A stretch of 64,000 bases of DNA from Primula veris (Eukaryota; Streptophyta; Magnoliopsida; Ericales; Primulaceae): NCBI GenBank assembly GCA_963682055.1, contig OY821748.1, positions 34,083,661-34,147,660 of the forward strand. The letters are read 5' to 3'. The notes beneath the pieces were generated by a model that did no database searches, was not told the DNA's origin, and saw nothing but the letters and a program-made list of their open reading frames with translations. This document shows positions 12,040 to 23,137 of this stretch, piece by piece. Position numbers and translations under genes: made by a program. Position 1 is the stretch's first letter, and every line of letters begins with the position of its first letter.

Positions 12040-12760
12040 CCCTTTTAGAAAAGGCATTTGAAACATTTATCCCACATCGATGGGTTTTGTGATCTTTGGA
12101 GTGTTCATATACACCCACCTTGAACCAAGTGGTTGAGCCTTGGGGCTCCAAACTTTTCGCGCACGATAGGGATGAGTCTTGCTCAAGTTCCGTCTTGGGT
12201 TTGACCTTTGACCCATGCGTCGACCGAAGCCCGTGACCCGAGAGCCAAGACCCATAACCCGTGGCACATGGCATGTGGCTGTGGTCATGGTGCGGGGCGG
12301 TGCGGTGCGGTGTACACGTAAGTGCGTGTTCACAACACACTTAATATTTTTGCCCCACTAATTTGTATTCCTGAAACACTATATCTTTTTTCGTAATGGT
12401 TATGAGCCAACAGTTGCGTATTTTTGCAAAAGGGTCCCCAAACTTTGAATATGTCCAGATTCACTCCACTGGTTCTGAACAGTCGTGTCCCTTCAGTTCG
12501 CACCCATTCGTTTCCTATAAATTAAACACTACCCCTATGTTTTATTCATTACAAATCCGATTTTCTGCATATCATAATATCAATCTCTCTCATTATACTC
12601 TGCATATAGTTTTTTCTAGGAATAACACGGAGAATATCTCTTGCTTTTTTCTAGTTCGTCGTTAGGAGTGTGTGCTTTCACTTTTCTACTTCAGTTTTGT
12701 TGTTTTATCATGGGAGGTTAGCATCCATTTCCTAGAAGCCAATCGGTAGGGGACGAATAG
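12040..12760 (+). repeat. LTR-like leader sequence upstream of gag remnant
   Basis: The stretch contains the motif ATCCCACATCGATGGG near 12068, common in plant retrotransposon LTRs and leaders, then a GC-rich portion, and a TATA-like CCTATAAATTAAACAC near 12513 followed by a CT-rich leader. It lies upstream of, and in the same orientation as, the gag remnant at 13406. I could not find a copy matching the LTR start at 16579, so it may be the damaged 5' LTR of that element or a separate fragment. Confidence 0.4.
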
Positions 12761-13405
12761 ATCTTAATGAGAGATTGTTAAACAACCAACTCAACCAGGA
12801 TTCATACAAAATTGGTCATCGGAAATTCCTACGACAATTAAGGTACACTTTTCTATTTGATCCCTCTTGATATTGCGTAATATCTTGCAACTATCGTCTA
12901 GACTACATTAATACTAAGTATCTAATGGCAAATGCTTGAATAAAATATTCTATAAGTAAAAAAATATTATTGTTCGGACTTATGACTATTCATTATACCA
13001 TTATTGTTGATTATCTCATGTGATACATTTATTAATTTTGTTCTGGTTCTTTGAGTGGTTTAATTCGAAAGGCAAGAAAATTAACAACAATCTTAATATC
13101 TATTACTATGTATTCTTGTCAAGAAAATAAAATTCTCTCAAACATGATAGAAAATTTTACAAGAATATGTCAACATTTGAATGCATGTTCTTCTATGTAA
13201 ATTTATTGTCACGTAAAACTATGAGATATAATAAATGACAGATTTGTCATTAGCAACATAATCATTGGAATTTTCTTAATTAGTATTTTAACTTACCTTT
13301 AAAAAACCTATGTATTATCATAAAGAAATTTTCTCATACATATATATATATATACATCGTCATTAATTCTCATATTGTTTCCTACGCCAATCAAGCCAAG
13401 TGGAA
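12761..13405. other. AT-rich leader, no gene seen
   Basis: AT-rich sequence with a short (TA)n run near 13340. It is plausibly the untranslated leader of the gag remnant that follows. Confidence 0.4.
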
Positions 13406-14741
13406 ATGGCGATTCTTGATCCGAACGAGGCAAGCGGGAGTTCTTCAAGGGCATCCAAAATACCAAATGTGCCTGCCGACAAATGGGAAAAGGTGGAGAA
13501 ATTCAGTGGGAGTCATTTTAAGCGTTGGTAGCAGAAAATGTTGTTCTTCCTGACTACTCTGAAACTTTTCAAATATATACAACAGGATGGACCTGCACTC
13601 ATTGAGGGAAACGCCGAATAAGCAGCTAATGTAGAAGCATGGAAACATGCCGACTACCTTTATAGAAACTATATCCTGACCAGTCTAGACAATAATCTTT
13701 TTGGGGTATACTGCCTAAATCAGTCGGCAAATAAACTCTGGGACAGTCTCGATAAAAGTTATAGGACAGAAGACGCTGGTACGAAAAAGTCCGTCATTAG
13801 CAAATTCGTGTGGTACAAAATGGTTGACACCGAATCCGTCATCACCCAAGAAGAAGACATTCAAGTTATAATCTCTGATCTTTCCTCTAGGGTATGGAGA
13901 CTAATGATTATTTTCAAGCGGCTTCTATCATTGATAAATTTCCACCCTTCTGCAGAGACTTCAAAAACTATCTTATCAATAAAAGAAAAGAGATGAATAT
14001 AGATGACTTGATATTAAGATTAAGGATAGACGAGGATAACAGTACCATGGAAAGAACGGTTATTGGTGGACATAAGGCAAGGGAAAACATTGTAGAAATT
14101 ACCAACCACAAACGAAAGAACTACATAGAGTCAAGTTCAAGAACGAACGGGCCTAGGAAGAAGTTCAAAGGGAAATGTTTTGCATTTGGAAAAGTCAGAC
14201 ACTACGAAAGGAATTGTCGAACCATTAGGGGAAATAAGTCGCATGATAAGAGATCAAACCATGCTAACATGATTGAATCCAATTCTCTATGTAAAAAAGT
14301 GGATGAACTTAACTTAGCGGCAATGGTGTCTCTAGTTTCTTGGATTAATGGCAACCTCGTAGATGGTCGTATAAAGGAATGGTGGATAGACACTGGGGCA
14401 AATCAACATGTCTGTTCTTACAGAAGCTCGTTCAACACCTACCAAGCGCTTGAGAACGAGTTATGCTACATGGGTAATGCATCCACAAGGTGGAAGGAAA
14501 AGGGACCGTAGTACTCAAACTCACATCTGGAAAGAAATTTACACTGACAAATGTACTCCATGTACCAGAAATCCGCAAGGGCTTGTTGTCAGGTTCCGTC
14601 CTCAGTAAGAAGGGATTCGGGATGGTGTTCAACTCCGATACAGTGGTACTCATGAAAGGAAGAATGTATGTGGGGAAACGCTATGTGACCAATGGCATGT
14701 TCAAACTTAACATTGTTCCCATTGGAAATGATGATGTCTAG
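13406..14741 (+). pseudogene. copia-type gag with protease motif, broken
   Basis: This is a capsid-like polyprotein gene of copia type. The ATG at 13406 starts a gag domain (ADKWEKVEKFSG, then KLWDSLDKSYRTEDAGTKKS, as in UBN2-type gag). A TAG at 13529-13531 and a TAA at 13619-13621 interrupt it, and the frame shifts near 13891. After that come a degenerate zinc knuckle (CFAFGKVRHYERNC, second Cys lost), the aspartic protease motif WWIDTGANQHVC, a further shift near 14475, and GTVVLKLTSGKKFTLTNVLH to a TAG at 14739-14741. It ends just where the pre-integrase region should begin. No integrase or RT follows, so it could only have worked with proteins supplied by another element. Confidence 0.75.
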
Positions 14742-16578
14742 TTTAGTTGGTTTTTTCTTGAATGTATCACATACCTTGTTTTGTTTATGTTTTGTTTTGT
14801 GGAACTCACTTGCATGTAGCATACATTGGTTATTATTATTATAAGTTTAATAAAGACGGTCTTTCGGATTAGTCATTTACTCTGTTGTTTGTGATTGAAT
14901 TCTAAGTATATTTTTATTTGGTCTTTTGGGTAGATTTGAATTCACTTAAAAAAAATAAGCATTTAAGTTGTTGAGTTCACACTATGCACTTAGGGTTATA
15001 AAACCTCTTTGGAGAATAGCTAAGAGCTAGAATGAGTGATTATGAAGTAGGACTTATTTTCCAACGCAAGAAATGCTTAAGAAGCTAAGGTGATAATTGT
15101 GGGGGTAAGAATACCTCATCACACAATAAACCTATAAATGACAAGCTCCTAAAATAAAATTATAATCCAGACAACCTCTGATGTCCGCTTATGGAAAAAG
15201 AGTTCTGCTAGCCCAAATGGAACTAGAATTCTCAGTAAGTCAAGTTATTTGAACTTGATTGCGTCGTATGCAAATTATTAAGTCACATTGTGTATTTAAA
15301 TGATCTTAAAAAGGGTTTATTGGCAAAGAAAGCTTGGTCAAACAAGATTGACAATTGTATTAGGAATTAACAATGCAACGAATGCGATTATTAAAGAAAT
15401 TAGATATTTCCAAAACATGTCTTAATGTCAAATGAATGACTTTATAACTCAAGATGGTATTATAAATCAAGATATTCCTTCTAGAATATTAATTTAAGAG
15501 TCCGGAACATTAAAGACAAGATTGTATATATATTATGTGTTATGCATACAGAATATAAGTGAGTGAACTCACTTAACAATCCTATAAATGGATTAGTAAA
15601 TACTATAGTCATCAGACTATAGCTTGCACTACAACAGATATTGAAGTAGCAAAAGATGGTGCGTTGATGGAAACTCGATATCTGAGAAATGTTAGATCTA
15701 TATAGGAGTGAAAATAAGATATCCTTGATTTTTCTCAAAAGCTAGGGTCAAAGTCTACTATGGACTCGCGACCTATAGTAAGATAAAAAAGAACCAACCA
15801 GGAGGCAGACGTGTCTCGATTAGCTTGACAGACATCAAGACATGATATGCGCTATACATTAGACTCGAGGTCAGTATGGAGCAACAGAGAGTCAGACAAT
15901 TGCTCTAAACTCGTATGCTTGAATGATTCAGAATGGTCATGTCATGAATGCGTGGATCCACACAGGAGTAATGCTGACGTCATCAAGAAGGGAATGAGCT
16001 TTTATGAGCCACTAAAAGAAAACCGCTACAATGGTAGTTGACTAGAGGTCCCAAGATCTAGGTTCAAGGAGACAACAAAGTTGTGGGGGGGTCTTACCGA
16101 AATCACTGGGCAATTATCCCTGCTCATGTCATAGGGTGACAAAGTGAAATACCTTGATCCTTATACTTAAACTAAACAAGTGGGTAATGAAGGTTACCCT
16201 CATAAGATATCACCTACATCGAGTGAGATGTTTGGCCGCATCCATGAGAATGAATCAGGCTAAGTTCTCTAACATTACTCGAAGAATAACCAGGCACGTC
16301 CAGGGCCATAATGGACATTTAATTTTTTGGAACAAAAACATATAGCAAAAGAAATGAGTTGTGTGAGTATCATTATCTTGGTATACACCTACAGCCGAAC
16401 AGTTCAAGATATCGCATTCACTGATTGGCGAGTATATCCGATGGTAGTTCACTACGAGTGGTTCAATGCTCGAAAGACAACCTTCCAAGATGCAACAAGT
16501 TTATGCGAGTATCTCTTCTTTGCATATGCATATAGTTTTAGGTTTAGGTAGTCAGAAAATATCAATCATATGGGGGAT
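14742..16578 (+). other. Non-coding internal region of the gag-only element
   Basis: No open frame with a recognisable domain. Short purine tracts (GTGGGGGT near 15098, GTGGGGGGG near 16083) occur, and the stretch closes with ATATGGGGGAT, a polypurine-tract-like sequence, before the LTR-like start. Confidence 0.5.
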
Positions 16579-16630
16579 TGTTGGAATTTAGGTATATTTG
16601 GAATATGCCGGAACCGGTTTTGTAAATTTT
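16579..16630 (+). repeat. LTR-like start abutting CACTA coding sequence
   Basis: TGTTGGAATTTAGG follows a purine tract, as a 3' LTR should. Within about 50 bases the sequence becomes readable TNP2 coding sequence, so the LTR is either very short or truncated. The exact end cannot be set without a second copy. Confidence 0.4.
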
Positions 16631-16812
16631 AGAGGACCATTTTGAACGTGTTATGTACCACGAAATGGAACGGGAAAAAAAGAAAACTGACAGATAGGTA
16701 TTTAAATTCGACAAAGAAAAGTATATTTTTTGAACAACCTTACTGGAAAACTCTTAAAATTCGTCACAACCTAGATGTCATGCACATAGAGAAAAATGTT
16801 TGTGATAGTATA
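16624..16812 (+). pseudogene. CACTA TNP2 transposase, 5' fragment
   Basis: This fragment encodes part of the catalytic TNP2-type transposase (Transposase_21 family). The frame ending at 16812 reads SIFFEQPYWKTLKIRHNLDV and then MHIEKNVCDS, the highly conserved segment preceding the DUF4218 region in plant TNP2 proteins. It is open upstream to a TAG just before 16633, where TTTTAG could also be an acceptor. The rest of the gene, with the same frame, resumes at 27559 after the gypsy element, whose five-base target duplication GTATA lies at 16808-16812. Confidence 0.88.
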
Positions 16813-17503
16813 TAGCGAGCCTGATTTTCTTCCCAAGCTCGGCTTAATCAATTCGCGTCGGCTTCGATCTTCCGAGGTATCCGGGGTGGGCTGTGTCGGC
16901 TATGGTGGCAAAGTGATCTTCGTGCCTGCGCAAGAAACAAACAGGGGCCCGGGGTTGGTACCAGGTTTTCCCTCTCCAACGATCAAGTCAGTATCGGTGT
17001 TAACTGAAAGTAAGAAGGTAATTAAGGGTGATGGACCGGGCCGGTTACAAGTCGTGGTGTCGTATGGTATAGATAGTGTTCTGGTGGTCCGAGTTGTCTA
17101 AGCTTTATCTCTCCTCTCTGTCTTTGTGCGTCCCCTCTAAGTGGTATTAGTGGGGGTATTTATAGTGTGATCAGAGGTGTATTAGCCCTTGGATCACTGT
17201 ACTGTGAGATGCTAATCCAACGACGTTAGGCCATTTATGACTCTGACAAGGGTACTGTCCTCTGCGGGGCCCACAGGGAGGTGGCCTGTGATTGGGCCAC
17301 GTCGATGAAACACCAGAAGGGTCCCTCAGGGGAGCAGCAACATTAATTGGGGAAGCGTACTCAACACGCTTCTTTGGGCCGGCCTGGGTTCAGCCCGGCC
17401 TCTCAAGATCCGGGGTGACACGACATCCACTATATGGGGCCCAGTTTGTCTGTTTTCATGGTGGTATCGGTCCGGACGAGGGGATGCTGACATTCACTCG
17501 CCA
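16813..17503 (-). repeat. 3' LTR of the Tat element
   Basis: Nearly identical to 26862-27553. Its first two bases are TA instead of the TG seen in the other copy, one of several G/A differences. The other end is CTCGCCA. The TGGCGAG/CTCGCCA ends form a seven-base inverted repeat in the intact copy. Confidence 0.95.
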
Positions 17504-17865
17504 ACAGCTCCCTGTCCGGAGTCATCGTAGGTGGCAAGGTTGGTGAGCATCTTCCTCACTATACGGGGGCTCCGGTCATTCAGTCTTCATGTTTGGCTGT
17601 CTAGAGGCACCTCGGCATGACTTGTCTCGTGATACGTGTTAAACCATTCATGGATCTCTTACACGTGGAGCACGCCCGTTTTGCAATTATGAGGCGCCGC
17701 CTCTGTCTCTTTGATTTCCTCAATGTCATTAACGCTAAAAACGGCTGAAGGGTGACATTTGGCAGATGACCTCTGCTTGTTGTACACGTGGAAGGCGTGG
17801 GTTGAGTGGCGGCTGTCATTTGTGGGAGTTTGTGTAATGAGCCGTTTCGCCTTTTCACCTTCTGG
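17504..17865. other. Promoter-side spacer of the antisense gene
   Basis: This lies between the 3' LTR and the TATA box at 17871. It is moderately GC-rich with no recognisable gene. A purine-rich segment next to the LTR (minus strand GGACAGGGAGCTG) is the probable polypurine tract. Confidence 0.5.
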
Positions 17866-17885
17866 TAAATGCCTATAAATACCCT
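17866..17885 (+). promoter_or_regulatory. TATA box of the antisense gene
   Basis: CCTATAAATACCC (17869-17881) is a canonical plant TATA box on the + strand, opposite to gag-pol. A start site about 30 bases on would give a CT-rich leader of roughly 110 bases (CTTTCTCCTTCTCTTTC) before the ATG at 18020. Confidence 0.7.
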
Positions 17886-18019
17886 CAGTGAAAATTCATT
17901 TTTCACTTTCTCCTTCTCTTTCTAGATTTTCACAGCAAACCACTTTCTCTCTCTAGATTTCTATAGCAAACCACCTTCTCAGCACTTAGCAAATTTTCTT
18001 TTACAAATTTCCAACCATA

Positions 18020-20681
18020 ATGGTTATAATTCATGGAGCCGGAAAGGGCCCGATGGTTGCTCCGCAACCACGGCGCCTGGCCGTAGCGGCAAATGCTTTG
18101 CCGTTCCGACCGATGATTCTCGACCCGGCCCTGTCCGTGGATGTGAACGACAGCAGCATAATGGTGAGGCTACACGGGCCTGACCTCAACGAATTCCGAG
18201 AGCTCTGCGGGATCGGAGAGGAGTTCAAACTCCGGAGATGTGAGAGCGTCGATGAAGTGAACGGTATAGTGGCTTGTCCCAACGACATGGTAACCCTCTC
18301 TCTCTCTACTCTCTTGTATGGGGGTACCCACCTCCCCATCCCGGAGCTGCTGGCAGAGTTGTGCGCTTGGACGCAGACTCTTCCATGCCAGTGGCCCCTG
18401 CAGGCGCACCGTATCTGCGCCGGGATGGAGGCCCTGAATGAGTTGTTGGGCCCGGCCCTGCCAGAACCATTGGGGCTTAGGGAGCTCTTGGCCTGCTACG
18501 AGATCTTGCAGACCGAGCCAAGCTCCCAATCCAAGAGCAGGCAGCCCTACTTAAGGTGCCGTGCTTACAACCAGCTGATCACGGGTAACTCCGATTCTAA
18601 TCGGGGTTACACTCAAGACGTGATAGTGGTGGAAGGCCATTGGCTCCACCGGACTGACCTGATTCTCCCGTCCAGGCCGGGGAGGGTGCTAAGCACCAAA
18701 GAGAACAAGGCCACAGTGGCCTCTAAGCTTAGGGGCCTGGGTGAGCCCAACATTGAGTCCTTGGAGATGGCTCTAAACTGGTGGGGTCCAAACGGGACCG
18801 ACGCTGGGGCGCGCGATGCAGAGCGTCTCCTAATTTGTGGTTCCCCAACAACCTGTAAGGGGAACAAATTCATTTGGCCCCACAGGACCTTCTGTCCTGT
18901 GGGATACTCCCGAGAGAGATGGGAGAAAGAGAATGGGTGGGAGTCCACCCTCCCTCCCAAAGCGGTTGAAACCGAGGCCGTGATAGGGCCCGTGGCGAAG
19001 AAGGTGGCGGCGAAGCCGAAGGCAAAGCCGAGTAGCAGCAGGGCGAGGAAGGTCATGACGGTGACGTCTTTTGCTCCCACCTCTGCCGGGGTAAAATGGG
19101 AGGTACGTCCGGATGGTACCATCCTTAATTATAGGGAGGGGCCGGACGGTACCCGGTGCTATATAGACCAACATGGGAACCCCCTGAAGGAGGTCGTTCC
19201 CCTTAGCTCCAGGGAGCCCGACGTGAGGAGTCCCTCTCACCTCGAAGATAGTCTCGTGGGTGAAGAGCCTACAGGGCCGAGCTTGGGTACCTCGCGGACC
19301 AGGGTAAGTCTAAGTCATTCCATGTTCTTTACATCATTCGACACTTAGCTAGATTTTGTTAATTTTTCTAACTCCTTTTTTTTTGTTTGGCCTGTACAGG
19401 TGGTTCGTTCTGACGAGGAGGAGGAGGCAGAGGAAGAAAATGCTGCCGAGGCTGGGGGTAATGGAGAGGGAGAGGGGGATGTCATTGTGGCTGAGGAGGG
19501 TATCATAGAGCCTGAGGCCGTCGAGAAGGAGAGGGTGGTCGAAGAGGAGGCGGTCATAGGGCCCGAGACCAGAGAAAAGGAGGTCGTCGACGCAGGGGAC
19601 GATGAAGTGGTTGTCATGCCTCAGTCTGGTGCCGATGTTGCTGCTGACTTGGCTGCTCAGACCAGGCTGGATCGGGCGGCCCGCAAGGCCCTGCTTGGGA
19701 AAAGAAAGGTGGAGGGGATGAAGCCCCTCCGTGATGGGAAGAAGGCCAAGGCTGGGGGGGGCACCTCGCCTGAGGTTGTGGTGACGGAGAGGCCGAGAGT
19801 GACACTGGGCCCTACTCAAAGCGCGAGCTCCTCTGCCGCCTCTGCCATCTCTCCGACCCACAGGATGCCTGTGTAAACACCCGAGGAGGTGAAGGCAGCC
19901 ACAGGGGTAAAGAGCATAATGGAGGCTCACCCGTCTGCCGGGCTACTAGCTTTGGCTGCGCTCTAGCAGCAGAGCGTCGAGGCTGACCATCGGGGTCGTG
20001 ACCTCGCATCCTCCATGGATTCGGCCATGGCCATGATTCCCCAGGTACGTAACCCTCTATTTTTGTTTTATGCTGTATGCTTTCGTATTGTTTCCAAATA
20101 TTTTGCTAAGTGTTTTGCCTTTTCCCTTGTAGGCCTACTTAATGATGAATCAATATGTTTACCACCAAGGCCAGCTGGTGAGATCATGGGCCAATAAGGC
20201 CGAGGCTAACGCCAAGCTCATGGAGGAGGCCCAGAAAAGGTCGGAGGAGGCCCAAAAAAGGGCGGAGGAGGCTGAGAGCAGGGCGGAGAAAGCCAAAGGC
20301 CTCAATGCCATGGTCGAGGCGAAAAGGGTCGAAGCTGTGAAGGCCAAGACGGGGGCTGAGTAGCGAGCTCAAGCTGCGGAGGCGGCTCTGAAGGAGGCCG
20401 AAGCAAGGGCGGCTGATAAGCTGAAGGCTGCGGTCCAAGCCGCCCAGGCCGAACTAAACGCAGCCTGGATCGAAAAGACACAGAAGGAATTCAATTCCTT
20501 CTATGTCGAAGGGTGGACCGAGGTGGCTGCCTTTCTGAGGGCGGGACCGGACCATCCGGTATGGAACATGGACAAAATCGTCGTTCCGGTCCCCTCGGCT
20601 CCTATCCCAGAGGTGGTTCCCCTCACTCCTCGAGCTCTCTCCGACGAAGAGGACGAGGGAGATGACGACGGGGATGTCTAG
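18020..20681 (+). pseudogene. Antisense accessory gene of the Tat element, three exons
   Basis: This gene runs opposite to gag-pol and occupies the region between integrase and the 3' LTR. Exon 1 is 18020-19303 (428 codons), exon 2 is 19400-20044 (215 codons) and exon 3 is 20133-20681. Both introns have consensus borders (AGG/GTAAGT...GTACAG and CAG/GTACGT...TTGTAG) and phase 0. Exon 1 contains a region (GGTHLPIPELLAELCAWTQ onward) that resembles the PF04195 'putative gypsy type transposon' proteins. Exon 2 is acidic (EEEEAEEENAAE) with a basic patch (GKRKVEGMKPLRDGKKAKA). Exon 3 starts as an Ala/Glu/Lys-rich coiled coil (EEAQKRSEEAQKRAEEAE) and ends DEEDEGDDDGDV. The spliced frame is 825 codons but has three stops: TAA 19874, TAG 19964 and TAG 20361. 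Function unknown; antisense ORFs of this kind are reported in Tat elements. Confidence 0.82.
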
Positions 20682-21262
20682 GGCAGTTTGTCTTTGTTTT
20701 TTTTCTTTTTTTTTCTTTTTTTTTTTTTTTGATGTAATTTTCTCTTTTGTACTTAGTATGTAATAGCTTTCCATTGAATGAAATGAAAAACAATTTTGGC
20801 TCTTCTTTAGACTTGTCTTTATTTATTCTCCTGTTTTTTTTTTTATATAAGTGTGTTCCGTTTATGTATGTATGTGCTCCCAATGAGTGTACCCTTGTGC
20901 TCCGGCGTCGGGGAACTCATTTTACATGACTCACAACTCGAATTAACACTTCATAAAATTCAAATAAAAACAAGCCGGGGTGCCGTATAGGCTTGGGTGT
21001 TCTGAAACACTTATGAAAATTTAAATGAACTGAAAAATTCAAGTAAACATGAACCGGGGTGCCGTATAGGCTCGTGTTCTGAAACACTTAGAAAATTTAA
21101 ATGAACTGAAAAATTCAAGTAAATATGAACCGGGGTGCCGTATAGGCTCGTGTTCTGAAACACTTAGAAAATTTAAATGAACTGTACAGTTTTTATTTAT
21201 AAAGCCCGCAGGCATAAATTTACAACACATTCTTATTTACACAAAGACACAAAGGCCGAGCT
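20682..21262. repeat. Convergent spacer with poly-T tract and three tandem repeats
   Basis: This separates the 3' ends of the antisense gene and pol. A T-rich tract lies at 20695-20731. Three tandem units beginning CCGGGGTGCCGTATAGG start at 20975, 21054 and 21130 (periods 79 and 76), each followed by TTCTGAAACACTTA and AAATTTAAATGAACTG. Tandem repeats in this position are usual for Tat elements. Confidence 0.85.
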
Positions 21263-23137
21263 CTACTGGTAGTACTTCCTTAGGTTGTTGACGTTCCAGG
21301 GTTGGTCCACCGGGACATCGTTCGGAAGACGACCCAACAGGTAGGCCCCGTTTCCTACTGCACCGAGAATTCGATAGGGGCCTTCCCAATTGGGGCCTAG
21401 CTTGCCGTCGGACTGTATCCTGGTGTTGTTGTTTACTTTTCGTAGCACGAGGTCTTCGTCTTGGAAACGTCTGGCGTTCACTCTTTTGTTATAGGAACGC
21501 CCCAGCTCGTTTTTATATTCGGCGTTACGGATGGCCGCAACCTCCCTTCTTTCTTCGGCATAGTCCAGCTTGAGCCCCATCATCTTTTCGTTAAGCCCGT
21601 TTTCCACAATGTCCGTCCTCAGAGAAGGAAGCCCGATTTCTAACGGGATGATGACCTTCATTCCGTAAGTGAGGCTATAGGGTGTCTGTTGAGTGCCCCG
21701 TCTTCTCGTCGTTCGGTAGGCCCATAGGACGTGATGCAGTTCTGCGGCCCATCGTCCTTTGGACTCGTCTAGCCTCTTCTTGATTCCGTCGAGCACGGTC
21801 TTGTTTGATACCTCGGCTTGTCCGTTGCATTGGGGGTACGACGGGGTCAAATAGTAGTTCTTGATGTGATACTTTGCATACATCGCTTTTAATTTGACCC
21901 CGGTGAACTGTCCCCCATTTTCCGCGATGATTGAGTAGGGGATTCCGAATCTGGTGATCACGTCTCTCCAGAGGAAACGTATCACTTCGGCCTCTGTGAT
22001 TTTCGCTAAGGCCACGGCCTCCACCCACTTTGAGAAGTAATCGGTGACCATGAGGAGGAACTTTTTCCCCCCCGGGGCCACGGGGAATGGTCCGATGATA
22101 TCCATGCCCCACTGTGCAAAGGGCCAGGGCGAGGTCACGCTGCTTATTTTCTGTGCCGGGGCGTGGGGTATGGGAGCGTACTTCTGACACTTCTCGCACC
22201 TGAGTACAAAGGCTTTGGCATCCTTCTGTATGAGGGGCCACCAATATCCGTGGGTCAAGGCTCGGTTGGCCAGCGATCTTCCCCCGGTATGGCTCCCACA
22301 CGTTCCTTCGTGAATTTCCTCCATGACCCTTATTACCATGTCGGGATGGACGCAGAGTAAGTAGGGGCCAGAGAATGACCTTTTATAGAGCTTGTCGTTG
22401 GGAGCTACCCAGAATCCCAGTGCCGTTCTTCTTATTTTCTCGGACTCTTTCTTGTCATTGGGAAGATCACCGGAGCGATGGTATTCGATTATGGTGTCCA
22501 TCCAGCTCGGCTCCGGTGGGAGGTCCGTCACCACGTTAATTGTTGCTTTAGCCTCGATGCTAGGCGAAGGGACGTATTCTATGGTGATGACTCTCTCTTT
22601 TTGATCACTTATGGCCGAGGCTAGGGTTGCTAGTGCATCGGCGTGGGTGTTCTCGTTTCTGTTGATGTTGACGATTTCTTGACATTCAAAGCTTTGGAGT
22701 ATTCCGGAAGCGATGGCCACGTAGCTTGCCATTCTGTCGTCCTTCGTCTGAAACTCACCACTAATCTGGCTGCTGACTAATTGAGAGTCCGTGTGCACCA
22801 ATATTTTCTTGATTCTGAGGCTTCGGGCCATTTTTAAGCCGGCGATCACGGCCTCATATTCGGCCTCGTTATTGGTGGCTCGGAAGCCAAGTTGGATTGA
22901 CTTCTCGATCACATCCCCTTGGGGAGATCGGAGCACGACGCCGAGGCTGGACCCTTTCTTATTGGCGGCTCCGTCCGCGTGCAAGGTCCAGGTCTCGGGG
23001 GCACAACCTGTGATGTCGGGGCATTGGGTCGTGCCAGCGAATTCTGCCACGAAGTCGGCCAGGGCCTGTCCTTTGACGAACGTTCGTGGCGCATAGCGGA
23101 TGTCGTAGGCGTTCAAGTGGCAGGCCCACTTCATCAT
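21263..23137 (-). pseudogene. Tat pol: RNase H, archaeal-type RNase H, integrase
   Basis: This is the C-terminal half of pol, 624 codons, open throughout but separated from RT by a stop at 23138-23140. It begins with the end of the retroviral RNase H. The additional archaeal-type RNase H follows (LHADGAANKKGSSLG near residue 50; NNEAEYEAVIAGL; VHTDSQLVSSQI), with the expected D, E and D. Integrase follows: an H-H-C-C zinc region ending RCEKCQKYAP, then the core with MDIIGPFPV and the final E in NGQAEVSNK. The second catalytic Asp, normally in a (S/T)DNG context, reads IIAENGGQF here, that is Glu. The protein ends NNLRKYYQ. With that change the integrase is probably inactive. Confidence 0.9.

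Larger units (their letters stand above)
12040..16630 (+). mobile_element. Gag-only copia-like element remnant (TR-GAG-like)
   Basis: A gag plus protease remnant (13406-14741) is followed by 1.8 kb without any integrase, RT or RNase H, and then a purine tract TGGGGGAT and an LTR-like start TGTTGGAATT at 16579. The layout, gag without pol, fits the class of non-autonomous plant elements described as terminal-repeat retrotransposons with GAG. It lies directly against the broken 5' side of the CACTA TNP2 gene. The left border is uncertain, and no second LTR copy was recognised. Confidence 0.5.

Noticed and set aside
12002..12340. Two overlapping minus-strand open frames of 88-112 codons
   Set aside because: They exist because this LTR-like segment is GC-rich. 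They have no recognisable domain, and each is the frameshifted shadow of the other.
15627..15640. CACTACAACAGAT as the missing left terminus of the CACTA element
   Set aside because: Only the first 13 bases match the right terminus, no subterminal repeats follow, and the flanks do not give a three-base target duplication with 35119-35121.
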